From assembly GCA_028752905.1 (NCBI GenBank), contig JAQNBH010000009.1:45865165-45929164 (forward strand): a stretch of 64,000 nt of DNA. Direction: 5' to 3'. Below, one piece after another: positions 47,766 to 57,700 of this stretch. Source of the DNA: Cladorhizidae sp. MBARI D1340-BT2 (lineage: Eukaryota; Porifera; Demospongiae; Poecilosclerida; Cladorhizidae). A program made the position numbers and the translations under genes. The notes beneath the pieces were generated by a model. That model saw only the letters and a program-made list of their open reading frames with translations, did no database searches and was not told where the DNA came from. Each line of letters begins with the position of its first letter. Position 1 is the first letter of the stretch.

Positions 47766-48150
47766 GGTCCATCAGGTATACATATATGCATGAGCACGCA
47801 TGGATACTCATCAGGTATACATATATGCATGAGCACACATGGATACTCATCAGGTATACATATATGCATGAGCACGCATGGATACTCATCAGGTATACAT
47901 ATATGCATGAGCACACATGGATACTCATCAGGTATACATATATGCATGAGCACGCATGGATACTCATCAGGTATACATATATGCACGAGCACGCATGGAT
48001 ACTCATCAGGTATACATATATGCATGAGCATGCATGGATACTCATCAGGTATACATATATGCATGAGCATGCATGGATACTCATCAGGTATACATATATG
48101 CATGAGCACGCATGGATACTCATCAGGTATACATAATGCATGAGCATGCA
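47766..48150. repeat. 39-bp minisatellite, about 10 units
   Basis: The unit is CATCAGGTATACATATATGC then ATGAGCACGCATGGATACT. GCACGC, GCACAC and GCATGC variants partly alternate. Being a multiple of three it yields open frames on both strands with 13-residue periods; these are not genes. Confidence 0.96.
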
Positions 48151-48832
48151 TGGACACAAGTGGTTCATCAGGTATATATACATATATGTTTGAACTACAA
48201 GGCTGCTTAAGGTCCTATGGCACAGGTGTCTAGACACAAGAGGAAGTGTCTATTATATAGTAAGTGCAGATACACAAAAATATCCAAAAAACTCAAAAAA
48301 CCCCCCAAGACCCAGTACATCATATAGGAAACCGTAGTTACCAGTCTAATCCACGTGTCATTACTATTGAAAGGACAGCTACTTCTGGTTGTTGTAATGG
48401 CCAATGAGTTGATCGTGAGTTTTTTCTGCCTGCACAGGCACCTGCCTACCGGGAAACACTCTGAATTCCTTCACCTTTGAACAAGAGGCACTCCAGGATG
48501 GATTTCTTTGTTGTAAGTTTGTTTTAGACCTAGTTGAACGCAGATTGCATACTTCAATGTAAGGATGAAAAATCTGAAACTTAGCTATAATCTCGCCAGC
48601 CAAGTTATTCTTGACCCGTCAGAGCTGGAGGTGTGGTTACAATTGGAGGGTATTTCCTAATAGAGGATATATGGTGTTTGTAAGTTTGTCATGAATCATG
48701 CCAGTGAGAGTAGATGAGGCTTTCTATTGGCACAGATATGGAATCTTATAGTGTCAAGTAGCCGATTCAATTGGCTAAGTCTGATAGAGATGGTGGATTT
48801 CTAACAACTACTTTTCAAGATTTGATTAAGTA
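48151..48832. other. unassigned DNA with one arm of a dispersed inverted repeat
   Basis: Positions about 48425-48515 match 50448-50522 in inverted orientation. Both translate in part as LQQRNP...SAS. They flank the 41-bp array. The source element is not recognised. Confidence 0.5.
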
Positions 48833-50190
48833 TTCAGCAATGTATGCTATATATATAGCTCCTTTAAGATCTAATTAAGTATTCAGCAATGTGCTTTAAG
48901 ATCTAATTAAGTATTTAGCAATGTGTGCTAGCTCCTTTAAGATCTAATTAAGTATTTAGCAATGTGTGCTAGCTCCTTTAAGATCTAATTATGTATTCTA
49001 ATTAAGTATTCAGCAATGTATGCTAGCTCCTTTAAGATCTAATTAAGTATTCAGCAATGTGCGCTAGCTCCTTTAAGATCTAATTAAGTATTCAGCAATG
49101 TGTGCTAGGATCTTAAGGCCTGTCCACACTGCACACTGAATGCGCTTTAGATCTCAACGAATGCGCATTCGTTGCGTCCACACTGAATGCGAATTAGATT
49201 TCTTGGACCTAACGCGCATTAGGTCCAGTCCACCTCGATAGGTGGTTTGAGTTGAGCCAGAGCAACAAATCCAAGCGTAAAATTAATTACGCGGGTGCGC
49301 GTTAAAAGATAAACAGAATCATTTATGAAGTTGTAGCTGATTCCCACCAGTGCTTACTGCGTGGCTTGCACCAAACCTGACGCACAGATGGATGCTGGTA
49401 GTCAGCCATCATTGCCACAATCAAAGGACCTATAGCAGGCAAGATCAAGCTAAATACTATTATAGCTAAAATAGACTTCGAAAATTTTACCGCCGCAGCC
49501 TTCTTTTATGGAGTTCATGGAGCGCCATCCGTCTACTGTATTGCCTTTTTCTATTTATAAATCCTTCTTCTCCTCTGCAGCATATGCTTCCTTCGCGTCT
49601 GTAGGTATCTCGTCCATAACAGAACAACACACCGTATCCATTGTGCGTGGGTGCAGTTTTCTTGGAGGGGGAGTGGTTTTTATGCGCGTTTGGTTTATTG
49701 TCATGTCAGTGTGGACGCGACGTCGTGACTGGACGCGCATTGAGACTCTCTTGGTAGCTAGTGTGTCTCAATGCGCATCCAGTTATTGTGCAGTGTGGAC
49801 AGGCCTTAATTAAGTATTTAGCAATGTGTGCTAGCTCCTTTAAGATCTAATTAAGTATTCAGCAATGTATGCTAGCTCCTTTAAGATCTAATTAAGTATT
49901 CAGCAATGTATGCTAGCTCCTTTAAGATCTAATTAAGTATTCAGCAATGTGTGCTAGCTCCAAATTATGTGTGCTAGCTCCTTTAAGATCTAATTAAGTA
50001 TTCAGCAATGTGTGCTAGCTCCTTTAAGATCTAATTAAGTATTCAGCAATGTGTGCTAGCTCCTTTAAGATCTAATTAAGTATTCAGCAATGTATGTGTG
50101 CTAGCTCCTTTAAGATCTAATTAAGTATTCAGCAATGTATGCTAGCTCCTTTAAGATCTAATTAAGTATTCAGCAATGTGTGCTAGCTCC
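48833..50190. repeat. 41-bp minisatellite, about 15 units, split by a MITE
   Basis: The unit is CTCCTTTAAGATCTAATTAA then GTATTCAGCAATGTGTGCTAG. Units at 48833-49112 and 49810-50190 are in the same orientation and phase. They are separated by the PIF/Harbinger-like MITE, so the array is older than that insertion. Some units are truncated. Confidence 0.93.
49116..49806. mobile_element. PIF/Harbinger-like MITE, 691 bp
   Basis: The terminal inverted repeats AGGCCTGTCCACACTGCACA and TGTGCAGTGTGGACAGGCCT are perfect over 20 bp. Flanks TTA and TAA fit the 3-bp TWA target preference of PIF/Harbinger. Subterminal sequences (AATGCGCATT, GACGCG-rich) are GC-rich and internally repeated in both orientations. 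No transposase was recognised in the interior, so it is non-autonomous. Confidence 0.85.
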
Positions 50191-50670
50191 TTAAAAATTT
50201 GAGTGATATATATCCCATAATTTGAATTCACTTTATTGCGTGTGACTTATGCATTAACTGATTGAAAGCCGACTTTATTTGTGGTTTGATGTAATCATTA
50301 TATTTTAAAACTATTCAAAAACAATTCTCAAACTATTAAATGGAGATATAATAAGCTGCAGTTTGGTATAAGTATCAGCTCCATTCAAGTAAGAAAACAA
50401 AAGCTACGCAGCTGCTACGTGGCTATATGTCTGCAACCACATCTACAGCAAAGAAATCCATTCAGGAGCGCCTCCTTGTTCAAGAGCGAAGTGATTCCTG
50501 GTGAGCACAGGTGCCTACAGGTGCTATTTTCCACCATAAAAGAATTTCCAGAAACAGTAGCAAAAGTCAGGAAGAGAGCATTCATGAAGGCAGTTGTAGC
50601 GGTTATCAGCCATTAAAAAAAAAAACTGCTCACTCGCCCCATCCAACAGGAAGTAAAGCACTTTATCAAT
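50191..50670. other. unassigned DNA, second arm of dispersed inverted repeat
   Basis: Holds the 50448-50522 copy described under 48151-48832. The sequence at 50419-50616 is open in one frame but resembles no family I know. Confidence 0.4.
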
Positions 50671-50674
50671 AGAG

Positions 50675-50835
50675 CATCTCATGATAAAGATCATTCCCCT
50701 CTCTTGGGCACTCACCAATACCGGCAAAGGCTGTGTAGCCACCGGGAGCTTTCGCAACATTATCAATTAACTCCATGATAATAAGGTTTTACCAACAGCT
50801 GCTCCACCATATAGCCCAATCTTATCGCCTTTAAC
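50675..50835 (-). pseudogene. F1-ATPase beta-subunit fragment (ATP5F1B-like)
   Basis: On the minus strand the sequence reads [15 protein letters not shown], the Walker A (P-loop) region of the mitochondrial ATP synthase beta subunit (usual GGAGVGKT). After a one-base deletion the next frame reads [20 protein letters not shown] and EGNDLYHEM, which continue the family sequence collinearly. The similarity stops on both sides. There is no intron within the matched piece, which fits a processed or degraded nuclear copy. It cannot make a functional subunit. Confidence 0.8.
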
Positions 50836-51124
50836 ATACAGTCTAGTGAGCATGAACTTATTAAGAATGGGTGCGTCGGTCAAATTCTCCACAAAAAAAA
50901 TCCTGACAATGTCCAAATTTGCGCCATATGGCGCTAATCATTTAATTGATTATATCCACACTTCAATTATACTATATACAGCCTGCAGGCTCAGAATCAC
51001 ACTCAATACAGTGAATTCAAATTATGGGATGTATAACACCCAACTCTTTATTATTAAAGTACTCACATAGTTCAGTTTTGACAATGAAGTTGTGTTCTTT
51101 GTGCGGCTAGTGCTAGAAACATAC
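50836..51124. other. unassigned DNA
   Basis: No recognisable coding or repeat structure. It may contain further decayed flank of the ATPase-beta copy. Confidence 0.35.
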
Positions 51125-52655
51125 AACTAGTATGTCCAGATATACTTGTCATTGGTGGAAACATACAACTAGTATGTCCAGATATACTTGTCATTGGTGG
51201 AAACATACAACTAGTATGTCTAGATATACCTGTCAAGGTGGAAACATACAACTAGTATGTCTAGATATACCTGTCATTGCTAGAAACATACAACTAGTAT
51301 GTCTAGATATACTTGTCATTGGTGGAAACATACAACTAGTATGTCCAGATATACTTGTCATTGGTGGAAACATACAACTAGTATGTCTAGATATACCTGT
51401 CAAGGTGGAAACATACAACTAGTATGTCCAGATATACCTGTCATTGCTAGAAACATACAACTAGTATGTCTAGATATACCTGTCATTGCTAGAAACATAC
51501 AAGTAGTATGTCCAGATATACCTGTCATTGCTAGAAACATACAACTAGTATGTCTAGATATACCTGTCATTGCTAGAAACATACAACTAGTATGTCTAGA
51601 TATACCAGTCATTGCTAGAAACATACAACTAGTATGTCCAGATATACCTGTCATTGCTAGAAACACACAACTAGTATGTCCAGATATACCTGTCATTGCT
51701 AGAAATATACAACTAGTATGTCCAGATATACCTGTCATTGGTGGAAACATACAACTAGTATGTCTAGATATACCTGTCAAGGTGGAAACATACAACTAGT
51801 ATGTCCAGATATACCTGTCATTGCTAGAAACATACAACTAGTATGTCTAGATATACCTGTCATTGCTAGAAACATACAAGTAGTATGTCCAGATATACCT
51901 GTCATTGCTAGAAACATACAACTAGTATGTCTAGATATACCTGTCATTGCTAGAAACATACAACTAGTATGTCTAGATATACCAGTCATTGCTAGAAACA
52001 TACAACTAGTATGTCCAGATATACCTGTCATTGCTAGAAACACACAACTAGTATGTCCAGATATACCTGTCATTGCTAGAAATATACAACTAGTATGTCC
52101 AGATATACCTGTCATTGCTAGAAACATACAACTAGTATGTCCAGATATACCTGTCATTGCTAGAAACATACAACTAGTATGTCTAGATATACCTGTCATT
52201 GCTAGAAACATACAACTAGTATGTCTAGATATACCTGTCATTGCTAGAAACATACAAGTAGTATGTCCAGATATACCTGTCATTGCTAGAAACATACAAC
52301 TAGTATGTCTAGATATACCTGTCATTGCTAGAAACATACAAGTAGTATGTCCAGATATACCTGTCATTGCTAGAAACATACAACTAGTATGTCCAGATAT
52401 ACCTGTCATTGCTAGAAACAGAAACATACAACTAGTATGTCTAGATATACCTGTCATTGCTAGAAATATACAACTAGTATGTCTAGATATACCTGTCATT
52501 GTGGAAACATACAACTAGTATGTCTAGATATACCTGTCATTGGTAGAAACATACAACTAGTATGTCCAGATATACCTGTCATTGTGGAAACATACAACTA
52601 GTATGTCCAGATATACTTGTCATTGCTGGAAACATACAACTAGTCTGTCCAGATA
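51125..52655. repeat. 42-bp minisatellite, about 36 units
   Basis: The unit is ACATACAACTAGTATGTCCA then GATATACCTGTCATTGCTAG AA. Unit variants are TCTAGA/TCCAGA, CTTGTCATTGGTGG and a short CTGTCAAGGTGG form. Long frames with a 14-residue period are open on both strands only because 42 is a multiple of three. A block of units around 51400-51720 is repeated around 51790-52120. Confidence 0.97.
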
Positions 52656-52749
52656 TAATTATCCGTCACTGGTTCTAAATAGTTAAGGCAATCCTCTACA
52701 TAGTCTTGAGGTATTCCTATTAACATAAGTGAGGTATTGCTCAAGTGAC

Positions 52750-53030
52750 TTGAGATGAGGTCTCCCTGCTGCACACAGCATGTGTAGTGAGGTCTCGCTG
52801 CTATACACAGCATGTGTAGTGAGGTCTCGCTGCTGCACACAGCATGTGTAGTGAGGTCTCGCTGCTGCACACAGCATGTGTAGTGAGGTCTCGCTGCTGC
52901 ACACAGCATGTGTAGTGAGGTCTCGCTGCTGCACACAGCATGTGTAGTGAGGTCTCCCTGCTGCACACAGCATGTGTAGTGAGGTCTCCCTGCTGCACAC
53001 AGCATGTGTAGTGAGGTCTCCCCGCTAATG
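52750..53030. repeat. 32-bp minisatellite, about 9 units
   Basis: The unit is GAGGTCTCGCTGCTGCACAC then AGCATGTGTAGT, with GTCTCC/GTCTCG variants. Confidence 0.95.
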
Positions 53031-53166
53031 CACGTTACTCGTGCCATGAAATTAATATGATATTTTCTGAGTATAAAAGTCAACCCATCGAGAGTGAAAA
53101 ATCCACCCGAGTATAAGTTTAGACTTGTGTTCAGCTTTCTTCTATGGCTAAATCTGTACTAATTTC
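53031..53166. other. non-coding, downstream of SPRING1
   Basis: Short AT-rich stretch probably holding the 3' end of the SPRING1 transcript; no clear signal recognised. Confidence 0.35.
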
Positions 53167-54370
53167 TTACTGAAGTTTAACTATCTCTAAGATTAATTCT
53201 CTAAGATTAATCGTCTTCTCTGTGAACTCCTGCTTAGTTGTTGCTGCATAACCGAGATAATTTTGTTGGTGCACGTCGACAAGATGTGGGTAGATTGACT
53301 CCACCCACAGATCAATATATAGTCCATGTATACACCTGCATACCCCCCAAATTTGCATGCCCCCCAAATTTGGTCAAAGTTATATGTCTTGAAACTTTCA
53401 CTTAATATAGAGTCATATACAGTAACAAATGCCAATTCCAGCGTAAAGTGTGTGGTGTATGAACAGCACTGCTAACAGAGGAACATTTCACCTGGGAAGA
53501 AGTCCGGCATCTTGATAGACAGAGTTCAAACTGGTCACTAAGTGAGGAATAGAGTGGGTGGAAGGTTCGGGTGTGGTGGGAAAGGATGCTCTGTAGCAAT
53601 GGCTGCTGCTCCAGTAGTACACACAAACATATATACAGCCGTACATATATACATAGAGCACAACATGATAGCACACAGACCCATTGAATATCACAAGATT
53701 ACCATCGAGTGGCATTAATTAATAATCTTTTCAGATGTGGTAACAATTTAATTAGATAACCCTTCCCTATTAGGATATTAGGACTACATGTACAACAAAA
53801 ATGAGCTTTGTGAACCTCGCTAAAATCAGAGGTATAAGTCTTCCCGAGTTACCTTATCCGGATGCATGCAGCAAGATACACAGTGCTCATAGACTGCACA
53901 GCAACCTCCCTCACAACCTCCACACTCAAACAGAGTATTGCCAACCAAAGTCTCACCTTTGGGGCAGCAGCCCGATAAGTGCACATCCTGCAATAAACAT
54001 ACATAACCTACAGAATACAGTACATATTAGCAGTGTGTGTGGGAGGCATAATCAATTGCTAGAGGAATTCAATCACCTAACTCATCCACTATGAGAGTTC
54101 TACCCTGCCTAGAATTTCTGCAATGTTCCAGCGAAGTCATATTACTTATTGGCAGCCATTTAAACAACGGAGAAGGAGAAGGGACATCGTCCTCTTGGGA
54201 CTGCAGAGATAGGTTGTTATAAGTGGTTGCATCCCGAGATACACATATTCATGTCACCTCACTTCATTGTAATGCAGAACAACATAAATAAGCACCAAAA
54301 TGGTTAACGCAGTAAGTCCCAGCAACAGTCTGACTTTCACCAAAACCTTGGGGAAAACAAAAGACACCAT
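53167..54370 (-). CDS. SPRING1: SPRING1 (SREBP regulating gene protein, C12orf49) homologue
   Basis: Minus-strand exons join in frame: 54370-54263, 54200-54077, 54007-53853 and 53605-53492. Exon 1 is a signal-anchor: a short basic N-terminus, then LLLGLTALTILVLIYVVL. Exon 2 ends with HCRNSRQGRTLIVDELG. Exon 3 encodes YVCLLQDVHLSGCC and the Cys-rich core CEGGCCAVYEHCVSCC. Exon 4 carries SDQFELCLSRCRTSSQ. These match the conserved CRN...DELGYVC, CCSAYEYCVSCC and FELCLAKCRTSSQ blocks of the animal SPRING family. Known family members are Golgi/ER single-pass membrane proteins that support site-1 protease and SREBP activation. The last exon is uncertain: a candidate at 53298-53167 starts after GGAG and adds a weakly similar tail. 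Introns are 62-247 bp. It is head to head with RNFT. Confidence 0.87.
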
Positions 54371-54785
54371 CTCAGCAACATACCTACCCAGCTAATAATA
54401 CGCTCAGAGGTATGATGTAATGTAGGATTACGGTGTAAGACCCTTCCGGGTATGAGTAACGTGCGTCGTCACAACATCATCAGATTTTACCTCGTCCGCG
54501 CTGTTTAGTGTTTATTCGAGATGAAGTGGCGGAGTTGTAGAGCGAGGGATCCAAAAAGAATTAACAGACATTCTTGTTCGACTGCTACTTACTACAAAGA
54601 TTGTGAAACAGTCCAAACAGTTTTCTTGTGTAATTAAAGGTAAGCTTCACTTTATTTGTTGCTTGGTAGTGCGTGTGGTAATATTATGACAAAGTTGCCA
54701 TACCACATGCTCTTGGTTTTATTTTTCTGGCCTGGCCTTCTCCCCCAACACACACACACACACACTTCACCAGTAGCTCTATATT
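54371..54785. promoter_or_regulatory. putative bidirectional promoter, SPRING1/RNFT
   Basis: Only 415 bp separate the two start codons. An ETS-like CCTTCCGGG lies at about 54442-54450 and GCGTCGTCAC at about 54463. The most GC-rich part is around 54440-54560, and no TATA box is evident. For RNFT, a donor AAAG|GTAAGC near 54640 and an acceptor CACCAG near 54772 suggest a 5' UTR exon and a ~130-bp intron before ATG 54786. A 37-codon upstream ORF starts at about 54521. Promoter function is inferred. Confidence 0.55.
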
Positions 54786-57700
54786 ATGAAGTTTGGTCTG
54801 ATGACAACTTCTACCTCACAAGATGTAAGCATTGAACTTGAGCCTGCACTACCTTCTCTAATGGGTAGGGGCAGCAGAGTGGTGTACCCTTCTATGTCAG
54901 ATCTTCATAGAACTCATTCTAGAAGTGCGTCATGGTCTCTCCCAGGAGGTCATGGTTCAAGGCCCTCGGAGTTTGGAATGGGTTTGGCTATTGCCCCCAT
55001 CACAAATGTCATCAGAGAAATGGTGCCGTCCTTTGGGAGCTTGACTCGAAACCGAGACTCTGATGGCAGTTTGCATGTTAGTCGAGACCCTTCGCAGACC
55101 TCTTTGTTGCTAGGGCCAGGGGGCACAGAGGTAGAAGGAAGGAATGCGGTGGATTCACACGAAGCAATCTCACAAGACCCTCTTCGGAGCCTTGGAAACT
55201 CCAGCTCCAACATGAATGTACACTTGCCACATGAACATATAGCCATCCCTTTGGGTGCACCGGGATTGCCCGAGGAACAGAATATAGGACTAGAGTTGAG
55301 TGACAATGTCCGGTGGTTGGAACAAAATGCTGTTTTTATCATCCTACTCCTGGTCAGGTTCGCCTGGTATCACAGATCAGGTGGGTAACATGAACTGAGC
55401 ATACATATGTCTGTCTGTATGGCTTGTGTGAACGCACACCTTTGACGGGCTGTCTGCACTGGGAGGTAGAATGGTTTGTTCTCAAGTTTTCCAGTGTTAT
55501 GCCTACAGTACTTTATCAATAGGCCTTGTAGTCAGGTGACTTAGCTGGTTCTCAGCCTCTCTCCTTACCTCTCCAACCATTTCTTCTCCCTTGTAGTACC
55601 TCTCGGTTAGTGTCAGTGCACATACTTTCTTTCCTCCCCAGTTATTTCTCTCTTTCTCTCAGTGAGGTGATGCCTTCTTGCTTACTTGCAGGCCTCATGG
55701 TCATCCTTGGCATGGTGGGCACTTTCCTACACTGTGACCAAGTGCTACGCAAGCAGGTTGCTTTAAAGGTGAGCTGTAGCTAATTATTGGAGGGCATAGT
55801 GGCACCTCAAAATCCGTTCGTCCCCTTTAAATGACCCTCCCTCCTTCTCCTCGACCCACAAATGCAAATGCATATCCTAGACTGTAGACTGTAGTTCCAG
55901 AAGTGCTCCCAGTAGTTTGCCCTGAATCAATGATATCAACTAACCTGTGTAAAAGCTCCATGTGTGCATGGTATCAATGACATCAACCACCTTCTAGGGT
56001 GTAAAAGCTCCACATGTGCGTCGTATCAATGACATCAACCACCTCCTAGGGTGTAAAAGCTCCACATGTGCGTCGAATCAATGACATCAACCAACCTGCC
56101 TAGGGTGTAAAAGCTCCACATGTGCGTCGTATCAATGACATCAACCAACCTGCCTAGGGTGTAAAAGCTCCACATGTGCATCGTATCAATGACATCAACC
56201 AACCTGCTAGGGTGTAAAAGCTCCACATGTGCATCATATCAATGACATCAACCAACCTGCCTAGGGTGTAAAAGCTCCAAGTGTGTCTCGTATGCACCAC
56301 CTGCTTAGGGTGTAAAAGCTCCATGTGTGTGTCATAGGGAAAATAATTCCCATTCATCTGTGACCCATAAATGGGATATTGTTTTACTGACTCCGTATCC
56401 CAGCAATAGAAAGTGACGCATGTTTAGACTTTCACTGCATGCTGTCGGGGAAATCGAGACAAGTCGAAAGAACTTCTTTGCTGTGTGTCCAAATATAGCC
56501 GCTACACTCTACCTGTCATGGGCATTGTGGCATTCTGAAGCAGTTGTGGCTACTGCACCTATTCGTGGAGCACATGTGCCTGCGTACTTTGTGGCCTCTA
56601 ACAACCCATGGAAAGGAGGAGGTCCTGTTAGTAACTTCCATCTTTCTCATCGCAGAGACTTTCTGATTGCAGAAACTGGAACGGAATCGGTTGCTGGTCG
56701 TAACTGATGCAGAAAAAGAATTACAGGGGTGATGCAGCATTATATGTTGAGCATAGAAATTTGTTAATTTCAATGCATCATCAGAATGACCCCCCCCCCC
56801 AAAAAAAGAGAGAGAGAGGAAAAGGGAAAAAGAAGAAGAAGATGTATTTGTGATTTTTTTAAATTTCTTCACCGTGCAATTATGATGTCATCAATACAAC
56901 ATGAACATGGCTGGTGCTCCTGTGTTTTATTTTTGGGTTGAAAAGGCTTGACGCTGCCAAACATGACTGAGCTTCTAATCATATTTACATCAACCTTTCT
57001 CACCTTTTTCACGGCATATCGCTTGGCCTGAGTCATGTGACAAGGAGAAACAACTCGAAGGAGCTGCAGCTGACCACGTGAGATATAAATAGTTCATTTG
57101 CTCTTTATATCACCCTGAAAACAATTGTTTAATGGAGGATGTCGGCCATCATGCTCTGGCCTTCTTCTAGGTGAGAGCAAACTGACCGCACTAGGTGAGC
57201 TGCCGTCATAGGCTAGCTAACGAGTACCTAGCGAACTGAGGCTTCAGCCAACGTGGTATTAATTAATTAAGGGGCAATATTAGTATTCAAAGTGACACAC
57301 GAGGTGGGCTACTTCTGATACATAGTCACATGAGGTGCACATGATCCACAATTTATTGGTTTGCTGCAGTGTAGAAGCAATCAGGTCAAAATGATGATGG
57401 GTGTGGTCACATTTGCATGATTGTGGGAGTCAGACAGTTAGCTCAATGTCCTGTTGAAGCACTGGTCTTCGGGTGTGAGATGGATGTCCCTGTTGAAGCG
57501 TTGGTCCTCGGGTGTGAGATGGATGTCCCTGTTGAAGCATTGGTCTTCGGGTGTGAGATGGATGTCCCTGTTGAAGCGTTGGTCCTCGGGTGTGAGATGG
57601 ATGTCCCTGTTGAAGCGTTGGTCCTCGGTTGTGAGATGGATGTCCTTGTTGAAGCGTTGGTCCTCGGGTGTGAGATGGATGTCCCTGTTGAAGCGTTGGT

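Noticed and set aside
47600..48237. Cys/Met-rich 13-residue periodic ORFs
   Set aside because: They result from a 39-bp minisatellite; there is no unique sequence supporting a gene.
49508..49813. A 101-codon ORF in the MITE
   Set aside because: It runs into the terminal inverted repeat and resembles no transposase or host protein.
51132..52518. Long 14-residue-periodic ORFs
   Set aside because: They result from a 42-bp minisatellite open on both strands.
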